DNA from: Ctena decussata
Lineage: Eukaryota; Mollusca; Bivalvia; Lucinida; Lucinidae
Reading direction: 5' to 3'
DNA length: 64,000 nt
Assembly: GCA_963989385.1 (NCBI GenBank)
Contig: OZ022500.1
Location: 23,264,460-23,328,459, forward strand
Below are positions 41,801-53,403 of the stretch, piece by piece (positions within the stretch are counted from its first letter, which is position 1; each line of letters opens with the position of its first letter). The position numbers and the translations under genes are program-made. The notes under the pieces were generated by a model. It was not told the DNA's origin. It saw only the letters and a program-made list of their open reading frames with translations, and made no database searches.

Positions 41801-44480
41801 TTGGTTGGTTGTTTTAAGTCAAGCCGCAAGACGGCTTGACTATAGTTGTGCACTGCATAACCTACATCATCATATGGCGTGTGAGGGGAGGTAATCCAAA
41901 CTAGCTTGACTATATATTAATATGAGTCCAAGTTTTTTATGTGATGCGTTTGGTGTTTTAATTGCTTACTGGTGAATATAGAATCGATTATACGAGAAAG
42001 AAAACTTAAAACCTGTCTGTTAACAGTCTCATGTAGATAACAATTATCAATTGAAACGTGGGCCTAGATCTAGATGCGCAAGTAATAATGGAAATGAGTA
42101 CTTTGGATTCGGTCCTTAGAAATACCGGAACGAGAATGGAGAATAGATAAGAAGTGTAACCCGCACCCGCATCCGCGTAAACCGCATTGGCATTTTATGA
42201 ATGGCTGAACATGTATGTAGCAGCAAAATAAATAAAGTTAAGGCATTGAAATAGTTACATATAGGACTAATCATTTCAAACCCACTAAGAAAATACGTAA
42301 GTCTGATCTAGTTGAGACTATAAACACAAAAAGTCGAATTCAAAGTAGGTAAAATATGTAATCCGTACCAGCGATAGAATACCCGCATTGGGAGTTAAAA
42401 TCCCATAAATGCCCTCTTAGCGGTAAAATGTACATCTAAAGATGAAGACAAATGATATATAATACGCAATGTCAAATCACACTAACAAAATACGTAAAAA
42501 CACGAAAATAATACGGGAACGCACCAGATTGCACGTGTTTTACCGAAACGAACTATATATAAATAAATATGGTTTTCCAACACAGATACTCCATTTTTTG
42601 GGTTTTAACATGAAGTGCTTATTTGGCGAAAATCATTATTTGAGCCATATACTATTATTGTGCAGCAGAATAACATAACGATACCATTTAGTAGCTCCTA
42701 AAAGAAAATGCATGTTCGGGAATTCTAGTCAACTGATTGATTTTTTTTTCATAGCTTTACCTGTACAGCACTTGTTTCATATAAACACATCCCCACTATT
42801 ATTGCCTCTCTTGCAACACAAAAATGCCCTTACTCTTATAGCTCCTCTTGAGAAACAAGTGCCTGTGCTGTACAGGAAATCTGATTTGATCAGGGTATCA
42901 TACCCCACCCTTTGCGGTGAAGTTTTATAATATAAATACCCTTTCCTCTGTACGCAACGTTTGAGAAGTGTTTAGACGATCATTTTCTGTTGTACGTCAT
43001 TTTGAAGAAATTTTCATATGAAACTCAAACTAAAAAGTCAAATTCCTGTGTTCTGATCAAATGCTTAAAACATATTAGGCATATTCCGTGCCACCCAGGT
43101 GCACATGGAAATTCCCGGGAATTCTGCATTTTTTGTCTAAAGACAGAGTGGTACTACAAAATAATGATTAACGTCCATTATCTAATAAGCTAATCGCTAC
43201 GTGCCTCTAGTACCCGATTACCCTAAAATTCTAGTCAGTCACTGTATACTGTATTCAGATTGTCTGCGTATGTGTACCGATGTCAAACCGACATCATTTG
43301 AACGGGGTGTGCCCGCTGGGTTCGTGTTGAAATGTATACACACATACACTTACATGCTTGCATACAGTACTAGAGGTAAGGTAAGATAAAGCTCAACACG
43401 ACACAATACACAACAACACATAGCAGTAGAAATATAATATAATACAATTCATTACAATACAACATAGCACACTACACTGATAGTACAAAACACTACACTC
43501 AAATACAATTCAATACTAAACAATACAATACAAATACATTTTAAACATACTACAATACAAAAATACAACACAACACAAGTATGATGTTGTCTCCCAAAGT
43601 ATAGACGTATATTGTTTGTATTATGGAAAATATTGTTTGCTGTAACTACCACCATTGCATATTATGTTCACTGTGTATTTGTCATATTCTCTTGTTGTTT
43701 ACCATTTGTTGTAAACCTGGGAGGAACGAAATAAACTTGTAAACTTGTAAACTTGATCGTGTGCGTATGTACGTCCCTAATCTTGTTAGACTCGGGTATA
43801 GATTTTTGTAAGAGATAGATGAATAAATTTGTCTGTTACGGTAGCAACTTGATACTTTAGTACATCAGCAATGTGCAATTACCGATATTACCAGGTTATT
43901 TTGACCCATATTTCAATGTCCACTGATTTCGCATTTTTTGCTACTTTTATACAGTTAATATATTTGTAACTGTTCAGTTCACTGCATTATAGTTTTTAGA
44001 AATTGGCCAAAATCTGAAAATTTTGGCCATAAAATCCCCATCAATAGACCAAAATAAATAATAATAATAAAGGACTTAAGTATTTGTCTCGACTGTAACA
44101 AGTTTTAGCTCTCTGAAAACTAACGACTTCATCTCTAAGAACAGCCCAAGCAGTGCAATGTTTTACATTGCTGATACATAAATGTCGTCCCAGAGATGGA
44201 CTGTCACGATGTGGCTTGACTTCTCTGACGGCATTTCGTCAGAACTAGCTTGTTTGTTTAACGACCCTTTGAGACAGTATTTCAGTCTATATCGGGCCGT
44301 CTCACAAAGAGAGTGAGAAAGGAGAGAACAGATAGACGAGAGAAAAAAAAGTCCAAACAACCCCCACCCGCACCTACTGCAAGCACAGTAGGCTCTTGCC
44401 CTACTATTATCAAAATCAATAGGACGCCCCGGCAATGGAAGTTATACCCAGCACCATCGCACCACCCAACCACCCCTGAA
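41800..44480. other. Intergenic DNA, no gene seen
   Basis: Contains (GGTT)n at about 41794-41811 and an ATACAACAC/ATACAATACA-type simple region at 43395-43570. Several open frames of 60-90 codons, without motif. Confidence 0.35.
43395..43570. repeat. AATACAACAC-type degenerate simple repeat
   Basis: Irregular iterations of ACAAYACA and AATACAA over about 175 bp; low-complexity sequence. Confidence 0.7.
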
Positions 44481-44650
44481 AAGAAAAACTGTCTTTTGTA
44501 GAACGATTTGTCACCTTTCAAAATCACGTCACTTATACTTTTTGCCAGGTATATATAATATAGATCCATATACCTGGCAAAAAGTACATCAACCCATGTT
44601 TTATCACCAAACGTGAAGGTTGTAGCGTTCTCCATAATCAACTGATGGTA
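44480..44650 (+). repeat. Dispersed repeat 'R-CATCAA', partial copy with hairpin
   Basis: GTAGAACGATTTGTC, ACATCAACCCATGTTTTATCACC and GAAGGTTG match 46065-46170. Inside is a local inverted repeat ACTTTTTGCCAGGTATAT/ATATACCTGGCAAAAAGT (about 44536-44587). Confidence 0.5.
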
Positions 44651-44653
44651 ATA

Positions 44654-45698
44654 TGCGCAACCCGTGGTGAATGTAGAATAATCAGTTTCTGGTGCCAGAA
44701 GGAATGTATGGAAATGAAATTGGTCATTTCTTGTAGAATGACGCATATTTTTATCAAACTACACCACGTGGTTAAGAGTTATGAGCAATTTCACTCACTG
44801 ACTACAGCGGAAGGACAAACAGACTGATGGACTTGCACAGCGATTAAAGTGCACACCTGTGGGTCATGCAATACTGCTTAGACTTTCGTCACCGTTTTGC
44901 ATGCCGGTGGCTGGACAATGTTAAGATACATAAGTATACAAAATTTGAACCATATATACCACGGGTTCAAGAGTTATGAGCATTTTCACAACTTGACCGT
45001 AAATTTTCAACTTTTGCTCAGCAAAACCTCGTCCATCATAAAAGACGGTTATGCATGCGAGTCGTTAGATAATGTTGACATGTATAAGTATGCAAAATTT
45101 TATCAAAATATAGAATGCGGTTCAAGTGTTATAAACGTTTTCGCTAACTGATAACGGACGGACGAACGGACTCACACAGTGATTATAGTGCAAACCTGCG
45201 GGTTGTGCAATAAGAAGTTTTGCATACCAGTGGCTGGGCAATGTTAAATTACATAAGTATACAAAATTTGAAGCAAATATACCAAGCGGTCCAAGAGTTA
45301 TGAGCATTTTCAATACAAGAGCTCGACAGGCCAAATTGATGCTCGGTGAAGCCTCGTCACTGTTTTGCATGCCGGTGGCTGGACTATGTTAAAATACATA
45401 AGCATACAAAATTTGAACCTTATTTACCACGGTGTTCAAGAGTTATGAGCATTTTCAGTAGTTGGCCGTAAATTTTCAACTTGTGCTCAGCAAAGCCTCG
45501 TCCATCAAATAAGGCTGTTATGCATGCGAGTCGTTAGACAATGTTGACATGTATAAGTATGCAAAATTTTGTCAAAATATCCCATGCGGTTCAAGAGTTA
45601 TAAGCGTTTTCGCTAACTGATAACGGTTATCGCTAACTGATAACGGACGGACGGACGGACTCACACAGTGATTATAGTGCAAACCTGCGGGTTGTGCA
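44654..45698. mobile_element. Pearl/Helentron-like tandem-repeat element, copy 2
   Basis: Imperfect inverted ends: TGCGCAACCCGTGG at 44654 and CCTGCGGGTTGTGCA ending at 45698. Inside are alternating units of about 145-165 bp built on GGCTGGACAATGTTAA...CATAAGTATACAAAATTTGAA...AGAGTTATGAGCATTTTCA and the related CGTTAGACAATGTTGACATG...CGTTTTCGCTAAC. (GACG)n tracts occur at about 45154-45172 and 45643-45660, each followed by the same end-like sequence (GTGCAAACCTGCGGGTTGTGCAAT), so the element appears internally duplicated. Non-coding. Confidence 0.65.
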
Positions 45699-45709
45699 AT
45701 GAATTGCGT

Positions 45710-46240
45710 TTAGGCATTTTTACCTTTCATAGGACTATGGAGACTTTAATTGCTTCATTGCTCTATCAGAATCAAAAAATTGTTGTGAGGTATCGATGCA
45801 AACTTCTCGCAATAGATTCGCCATTTATATTCAACGCAATTAGTCAACTTTAAACTGATAAAGCATCATTGAGTTTCATATAAAAATGTTTGACAAATGA
45901 TTTGGGTCATTTTAGTTGCCAACTAAAATGACCTACTTTTGATTTCATGAACAATGAATGAAATTGTAAAAATACGATGTACAAGCGCGGGGCCTTATTC
46001 ATTATCCTGCTTTTGTTAGTTACTTTCCTCAATGGGGAACCAAAAGAGAAAACTAATGTTTTGTGGAGCGATTTGTCGGTTTTCAAAAACACGTTCCCCT
46101 TGCTTTTTGCTAGGTATATGGACCATTATATGCACATCAACCTACATTTCGTCACCAACTCTGAAGGTTGACGCACTTTTTATTATAATGAATTGTGTTT
46201 AGGCGTTTTTACCACGGATACGTTGGACTAGGGAGACTTA
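45710..46240 (+). repeat. Dispersed repeat 'R-CATCAA', longest copy
   Basis: Serves as reference for the copies at 34320, 41440 and 44480. It abuts the right end of the pearl-like element at 45698, and the related block at 44480-44650 abuts its left end. The pearl-like element may therefore have inserted within this repeat. Open frames of about 60 codons have no motif. Confidence 0.5.
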
Positions 46241-46964
46241 AAAAACGGCCAAGTTGCAAAGTTGTTTCAACATTGGAAGCCCGTGTGTGCTCGAATGTGC
46301 CCGTTGGATCTTTGTAGCCATTGCGAACATATGATAAAGGTCATGAACATCAAGCATTTTTGTGAAAGAGCTAAAATATCTATTTTAAGATCGAAAGTAG
46401 TTCCAAAACAACAAGAAGACAAAATCTTCAGGCCGGTCAAGAAATGAGCTGATAAAGAACGGAAATATTATACGAAGTTCTAACAAAGACTTTTAATTTG
46501 TTTCTCTGTCTTTCATTTAGGATTTGTCTCCTTATATGTGCTGTCTAACCATTTTTGTATTGAGAGTGCCTAAAATAATATGAACCGTTCGTGTGAAAAA
46601 CCCGTCTTAGATGTGTTAAAAACTTATGTAGGCTGCCTATAAAACTAAAATTAATCAAGTGAAAGAACTGGCTGACTCGTTCAAATCTATTAAAGCAAAC
46701 TGCGCAATCCCGGACGAGTCTGTGCCCGATATACTGGTTAGTTAGGGTCTGCTGTGTTGGCATACCCCTTCTCAGATTTTCTTCAGATACGGTTCATATG
46801 ATCTTTGAATTATTTACTGTTTTTAGCTATTATTTTGGTCTGTTATTAGCATTCTAGCAGCTGCTTGTTCCTTTCTGAGATCTCTTGAAGCAACTCTTTG
46901 TGTTTTTAAGGTGCATATGTAGACATTCAGGGAAGCAACTCTTCAATTTTCAATTTGCCTCGCT

Positions 46965-47205
46965 TGTAAATAGTGGTCAACTATCAAAGTAAACAATTTG
47001 CTCCTCTAGGAGCTGATTCTTTCTTTCAAGAGTGAATGAGTGAACTCGGGTTTAACGTCCCACCAACAACTAGGTCATACGGGGTACCTCGAATTAAAGT
47101 GTCATCCGAAAGACCGGACAAGCGGGGGGATCGATATTGCTTTTCTTTAGGAGTAGCCCCTATTTTGAAAGGTTTTGTTGTCCATGGAAGCAAACAGGAA
47201 GTCTT
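46965..47205. mobile_element. Hairpin MITE copy 4, split by a SINE-like insert
   Basis: The left half TTTGCTCCTCTAGGAGCTGATTCTTTCTTTCAAGAG ends at about 47028 and the right half TTTCTTTAGGAGTAGCCCC resumes at about 47142. Between them lies the GAATGAGTGAACTCGGGTTTAACGTC repeat also found at 1225. The intact arrangement is visible at 40735. Confidence 0.55.
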
Positions 47206-47795
47206 TAAATTGTGTCCATTTGTAAACATGTTGGAAAAACATACCCATGCACCTTAAATCGTTCACCGGTTCTCCAGATATTTCTGCTAGCTATATAAAG
47301 AAATGAAAACGTGATTTGTTCACTATATCTTATTGGGTGTGTTGTTGAGCATTTATTCCATATCAGCATGAAGTTAATTTGGAATTGTATTGTATTCACT
47401 GAGTTTCGCTTCCCGTGCGCGGGTATATTTGATAATAGTTTTGGCAACACACAAGTTTACGATTCGTTTTACCGTTTTTTCCATACAGTTGTCAATAAAA
47501 ATTTTAGAAATCAGTGCTGAAGCAGCGTTGGATGAATCGTAATGGAGCGCCGCAGATTGCATGTTGTGACGATTTTTTCTTAGACGTGCATTATAAGTAA
47601 AGTCAGTTGTTCTGGCGTCTCCAAAAGCATTGCAGTTAAACTCTTTTGAATGTCTAAAATTGCTTGGAGAATATTATATTAAAAACATTTTCTGTCCGTG
47701 ACGAAGAAAAACGCTCGTCAGAATATTGCAAAGCTAGCGGGGTTTCCTTTCCTGTTTTATCATTTGTCTACAGGTTTCACGTGGCTTTGTGGCCG
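47205..47795. other. Intergenic DNA, no gene seen
   Basis: No supported gene or element. Confidence 0.35.
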
Positions 47796-48000
47796 TAGGG
47801 ACTGTGGGTGTTAGGGGGACCCACGTATTTTGGGCTCAGCACGTCATGAGGACGGAGCCCACCCCTCTCCTTTGCTGCCTTAAACCTTCCCTCATTAAAA
47901 AAAGGTACACTAGCCATTTTCTGCTGGGTTGATAGAGTTTTTCAGTTGCAGGGTGGCCCGCCTTGTGCACAATAACTTAGCGAACCAAACCACCCGACCA
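47795..48000. repeat. Dispersed repeat, copy 2
   Basis: Matches 15490-15780 in order: CACGTATTTTGGGCTCAGCA region, GACGGAGCCCACCCCTCTCC, TTTGCTGCCTTA, CATTTTCTGCTGGGTTGATAGAG. Same orientation. Confidence 0.5.
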
Positions 48001-49291
48001 TAGCGCCTTTTTAGATCGTAATTCGATGCATTTGCAAAACTTTTCAGAGGCTTATACCCACCAGCCACATGACGTCGAAACGACGACGTACTGACGTCGA
48101 TGCGACGTGATCAAGTCGCACCGACGTCGATGTGTCGATTACGTCACTATGTGCCTGCTGCGTAAGTTTAAAATTCACCTGCTCGCTTAAAAACAGAGGA
48201 ATGGCATTTCTGGTCCTTTGGGATGATTGATGCAATTTAGGGTCTGTTTGTTAGTAGAGTTCTGCTTAAGCCGGCGCAAGGGGCTTGGTCAGTGTTGCAC
48301 ATTTCATAACTGATCAGGGACAAACTCAGTTAAACCGAAGGTGCTGTTTTCATGTCTTTGATTTATTCCTAGCTTTCAATGAATCTTACTTTCAGAATCT
48401 ATCTTTATTGCATTTGGTCTTACGTGTCGTGTGGCGGCCATAAAACGTCTCCCCGCATTTCATCACGGTGCATATTATATTTTGTCTGGTCCTTTGGAGT
48501 CATTGAAGTCATTTACAATCTTTCAGAAAAAAAAAATTCTGCTTAAGCCGGGGCTAGTGAGCGTGGCCAGTGTCGGCTGTTTTTTGTGCCTTATGTGTTG
48601 TTTGTTGATATGTTCGCTATTGGTATATTGTTAATGATGTTAAGGCTAGCCCATGACCAACTACATTGGAAATGGCTGTTCACCTGGCTACCGCTTATGA
48701 TGTATTTGGTGGTGACAACTTTTGTGGTGTCTTTTCCCACATGTTGTCTTCGGTGGGATCTTGGGATTGAATTGTGTGAGAATTTTCATACTAACTTTTG
48801 AACAATTCATAACAGGTCATGAGCAAACTCATGTAAACCGAGTCTATTACTTTTGTTCCTGTAGTCATATGAATGTATTCCTTCTCGCTTGCAGAGTTAA
48901 TTTAATCATTAGAATTAATACTTTCTTTAATTAGAGCTTTGTCACGGATACAAAACTGTCGCAATTTTTCAGAAATTCTAATAAATCATAAGAGAAGCAT
49001 GGAATTGGAGAAGTAGTAGCTAAATAAGTGACCGCAAATTGCTCCACTAAACAAGTTATCTCGACCTGTTTAAATATTAGATCGACAGAAGGCCGATAAG
49101 CCATTGATAAATCAGCATTTAGTATTTTCATATGTTGGAAGCCTGATTGATTTCAGTGATAGCGAAAGAGAACAAGCTGTGATTGTAGGAATTGAGATGG
49201 AAAGGAATTAAAACTGAAGCTGAATATTAGTAGTATTACTTTTGAGCCGTTTGTGAGAAAAGCTGCCTTGTAAGTTGTGCAAACAGGGCGT
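48000..49291. other. Intergenic DNA, no gene seen
   Basis: A GACGTCGAYG-rich patch lies at 48072-48132. TCTGCTTAAGCCGG recurs at about 48267 and 48538. No coding evidence. Confidence 0.35.
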
Positions 49292-49329
49292 CTTTGATCA
49301 GACTGCGCATATGCGCAGTCTGATCAAAG
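49292..49329. repeat. Perfect 38-bp palindrome
   Basis: CTTTGATCAGACTGCGCAT is followed directly by its exact complement, centred at 49310/49311, with further pairing outside (AACAGGG.../...CCCTGTT). Confidence 0.9.
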
Positions 49330-50418
49330 TCTTCCCTGTTCGCATTAGTAATCAATGGTTCTAAGGAACTTATATTGCAAAACTGGAAGATCCTGACACA
49401 GCATGCCATAGTATACGGGATCTGATCTAAGTTCATATAATTCATTGCTTTTAGGAGAAAATCAGATAATCAGAATATTTTTATCATAAATAAAATATTA
49501 TTCTTATAATGAATCTCTGAATCTCTATAATGAATATTTCTTCGATTTTCTTATTGCTCTATTTCTCTCTTTTTTTGTCATTTTTTAATTTTGATTTTTC
49601 ATAAATCTATGGAACAAAAATGAATAAATGAAAAAAAACACACAAAAAACACATAATTATTTGAAATTAAAAAAGCTAAAATTGATAGTAAATCTTATCA
49701 TTACACGACATGAATGAGATGAATTATCAGTTTGATCACATTTTTGTCATTATTTAGAAATTATCATTCTTGCAATGGTTAGAATTTAGTCTCCAGTTTT
49801 AATACTAGTTTCATTTCTATCAAAATTCCATATCTAAATTTTAATTTTTCGAAAACTTTTAGTATCTATCATCACACAGGAGCACTTGAGATGAAGCTTT
49901 AAAAAGCAATCCACTGACTTTAGGATTGATAAATGATTTTGACTGTTTGATTGCCTGGAAGATTAGATACAACCAAAATTCCGCGGGATTTAGAAATAAA
50001 ACAGCCAAAATTTATCAGAAATGAGGGGAAAACATAAATTTTATAACTGATTTAGACGTGACTTTTGGAAAAAGTGATATTGGATTTCATAACAGTGATT
50101 GATGGAAGTGAACAGTACAGAAAACGTTTCTTTGAGTTATGAATAAAACTGAATTTAACAAGTTTTCCGGTAGAATAACAGGGAAAGTGACTGGTTGTGA
50201 CAGATATTGTACTCTGAGTACGAACATGTATGCTGAACATCTTTGGAGACTATAAATTTGTTTAGTATGTACACCGTTAAAACTACAAAGAAGAAAAGGA
50301 ATGCATTTTGGGGTGCCTGTATGAAAATATGTGAGGTAAGTTTTAACTACTTTTAGCACTAAACAAGATGGCTGCTCTGTCACTAATTTTGCCCTCAGTT
50401 CCACGACAAGATATGAGT

Positions 50419-50678
50419 AATATGAATAAAGCATTCTACGTACTATTTTTCATATAATATTGAGCCGCGACACGACGTCTAATCAGAGTATTTGCCGTGC
50501 GCTTAAAGGGTAGCTAAGTTTCTAAGCTAGATCCATGCGGACAGCGAAGACTCTGGTCTAACTGGGCGGATGCCCTGGCTGATATGAGTGTTCGCTGGGC
50601 GCACATGCCATTTTGCTTGTTTTGTAGTGTCGCGGCTGAATTATATGAAAAATAGCATAGAATGCATTATTCATATTG
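50419..50678. mobile_element. Nested foldback: GAGCCGCG MITE copy 5 inside a second palindrome
   Basis: The inner element 50462-50637 is a shortened (176-bp) GAGCCGCG foldback copy. Immediately outside it, 50419-50458 and 50640-50678 are inverted copies of each other (AATATGAATAAAGCATTC... and ...CTATTTTTCATATAAT; two mismatches and a 2-base gap). The other GAGCCGCG copies do not share these outer arms. Confidence 0.75.
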
Positions 50679-50679
50679 C

Positions 50680-52231
50680 TGTAGATGAATGGTCTTAAAT
50701 CTAAATTTGTTTTAAAAATTTTAAATCTAACTACAAGTTATAAACGTGCTTTTTTTTCTCTGTCCACAATAAACTCTTCAACCTCTTTTCTTTCGGCAGG
50801 TGGATAGGGGTGGGTCAGAAAACTAAGGTAAAATGTACACCTTAATCAGTTTGCTCCTTATCTTGTCCTATTTGTGTAAATGTTTCTTGTTATTAGATCC
50901 ATTATTTCGAGCGCTGCTTAATTACTATATTAACGCTGCTCCTGTTTCTGGTGTAATATGCTAATAGCAATACACTGTTATTTGCATAGTGTAACAGAGT
51001 GGCAGACGCGTCAAGTAAGACAGAGGTTGCATGCTTGTCGTGTTAATCTGCAGAATAGTATCCAATACAATGGGATTTTGGTACGTGTTGAAGCAATAAT
51101 GACAAATTGTAGCTATTACCGTCGCCTGTCCCCGTTTATAAGGTCTTCACAGACAGAAAATAGTATCTGCAGGATTTCCCTTCCACTGTATAACACAACG
51201 CTACAAATTCGTAATTCCAATTGCGCTTATACATCAGATAGCTTTCGCAAACGCATTGCATTTGTTATTGGATATGATTCAAATTGCGTTTTGTTTCCAG
51301 TTGCTCTTTATTTCAGTTTAATATTTAAATGTAACAAGTTTTCATGGTATAAACACTTTTCATACAGCAGTACATGTGACAGTCTGTGGGTTAAATATTC
51401 CTTGATGCCCTTTTTTTGAAGCCACATTCACTGGTCACGTGATCAGTGACTTGTCCTCAAAGTTTACATTTGAAATAAAAACAAAAGACGTGTCTAGTGT
51501 GCATTATTTCATTTTAGCTAAAACTGTATACCGATACATAATTTGTCCCAACGCTTCAATCGTTGAACTTTGTAATGCGTTTGATAATAATGACTAGAAT
51601 TTTGGATATGACAAAGTAGCTGACAGGGGCAATGTTAAACCCGTAAAAATGTTAAGCTGAGATGAAATTATCAAATAGTCTAAATTAAGATGAAACATGT
51701 TTTCAGGTATGTGCCAGTGTTCGAAATTTTCTATGGATATCTGACAAAGCTGGAGATTGCACTTTCAGTATAACAATCAGCGAGTCAATTTACGCCGATC
51801 CATGTTACTTCCAAAAATGTGCCGATTTCGTCATGTGATAGATCAATCGTTTCATTTATACTGGCAGGGTAACCAGGGACCTCACTGTTGGCTCTATAGC
51901 TTGGGTCAATTCCATAGATGGTGACAAGGCTCTGACCAGACTGCACATAAGCAGATTCAATAAAACTATTTTAAGCCCCCCCCCTCCCTAGTAATCTTTT
52001 GCTGACGGTACCGAGGCGGTACTTCTCCCCCAGAATTCTTTTGCTGACTGTTCCAAGGTCCTACTTCTGCTGTGGTTCCTCAGGGTTACTTGTTGTTATG
52101 TCCGCTTGTCTATGGTCTCTAGCAGTCTGGTCATCTGAATAGCTGCCCATTCTGCATTCTGTTTTGTTTTGTTATTTAAATAAATAAAAAAATAGGTATA
52201 ACTAGAGGTGGCAGTAAGCATGGCTTACTAA
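50680..52231. other. Intergenic DNA, no gene seen
   Basis: A 153-codon open frame at 50958-51419 shows no domain or motif and a composition like its surroundings, so I do not call it a gene. Confidence 0.4.
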
Positions 52232-52911
52232 ATACCCCCCGCGTTTAACAGTTAGGCATGCAGCTTTGTCATTTAAGTTTTACATTTACACAGCATACAT
52301 GTTATGACAACTACAAGTGCACATCTATATACCACTATGTGTTCACATATTTAATATCAGTCAAACGGTTTAGGAGAAGTAGCGACAACAAACTCTATTT
52401 TTAAGACTACAAAGGGGCACCACAAAGCTGGAAAACCCTTTTGAGAAAAACAGAGCAATATGTGCCAACTCTTTCCTTCTACTGTATCTGTGCATCCAAT
52501 CTGAACAAAATGGAAGTGAAAATGGCCTATAAAAACTTCAAAATAGGGCAAAACATATATAAAAAGGGGAATAACTCATGCAAAAAGGAATGCATATCTT
52601 CATACCAATATGTGTTTGCATACTTAATTTCAAGAAAATCCATCAAACGGTCATGGAGTAGTAGCGATAACAAACTCTTCTTACGAAAAACTCCAAAGGG
52701 ACATAACTCAGCAGGAAAACCTTTCCTAAAAACTGAACAATATGTATCAGCTCTTTTCATATGCTGCATCTAGTAACCCAATGTGAATAAAATGGAAGCG
52801 AAAAAGGCAAAAACCCTATAAAATAGGGCAAAAAATATCAAAAAGGGGCATAACTCAGGTAAAAAGGGACAGAATTTAAAATCAAAACCCTAATGCACAT
52901 CTTCATACCAA

Positions 52912-53387
52912 TGTCGCAGAATAGAATGGAATGCCGATGTGTCCCATTCTGCCTCGAGGGGGTTCGGGGGAAGAAATCACCACGACATAAAGATGATAGA
53001 ATGGTTTAATGGTTTTCCCTGACTCCCACGGCCAGCACACACTGTAAATATATAAAATGCGCTCCTTAATTAAAAGGAGACATTTATATCATGTTGTCCT
53101 TAGAGGTGGACGTAAGTCCTACCCCTGCCAGAGACAATGAAAGACTGACAGGGCGCAAAGGTCGTGCGTGCGCATGCAAGCGTGAGTCAGTGAAGTGAAT
53201 CGCGCGCGCTAAATTACATAAGGACAAAAACCGGAAACGGATATGCGCTAACTTTTAGAATAATCCTTAAGAGGATTAGAGCTATAGGGAAAATGAGTGG
53301 AATGACATGAAATATAGGATAAATTGGACTGTAGGAGAATTTAGCAAAGGATTTTTTTTTAGGATGAAATATTTTCACCCTGTGACA
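52912..53387 (-). repeat. Gypsy 3' LTR (476 bp)
   Basis: Bounded by TGTCGCAG and CTGTGACA on the plus strand, giving near-perfect inverted tips with TG/CA ends. Directly beyond 53387 is the purine tract expected next to a 3' LTR. A TATA-like ATTTTATATATTTAC on the minus strand (53046-53060) and ATTAAA are candidate promoter and polyadenylation signals. The left edge falls inside a host tandem unit just after CTTCATACCA. Confidence 0.8.
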
Positions 53388-53403
53388 TTCTCCGCCTCTT
53401 CGG
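53388..53403 (-). other. Gypsy polypurine tract
   Basis: Minus-strand CCGAAGAGGCGGAGAA abuts the LTR tip TGTCACAG. Position and composition fit the plus-strand primer. Confidence 0.75.

Noticed and set aside
41805..41845. Hairpin TCAAGCCGCAAGACGGCTTGAC and the similar GGCTTGCGG hairpin at 1632-1657 as a shared regulatory structure
   Set aside because: Short, different loops and no shared flanks; likely coincidence or unrelated repeat debris.
44282..44746. 154-codon minus-strand open frame
   Set aside because: It crosses the boundary of two repeat elements, with no recognisable protein features.
50958..51419. 153-codon open frame on the plus strand
   Set aside because: No domain, signal peptide or repeat is visible, and its composition matches the surrounding AT-rich DNA. 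Length is within chance expectation for 64 kb in six frames.
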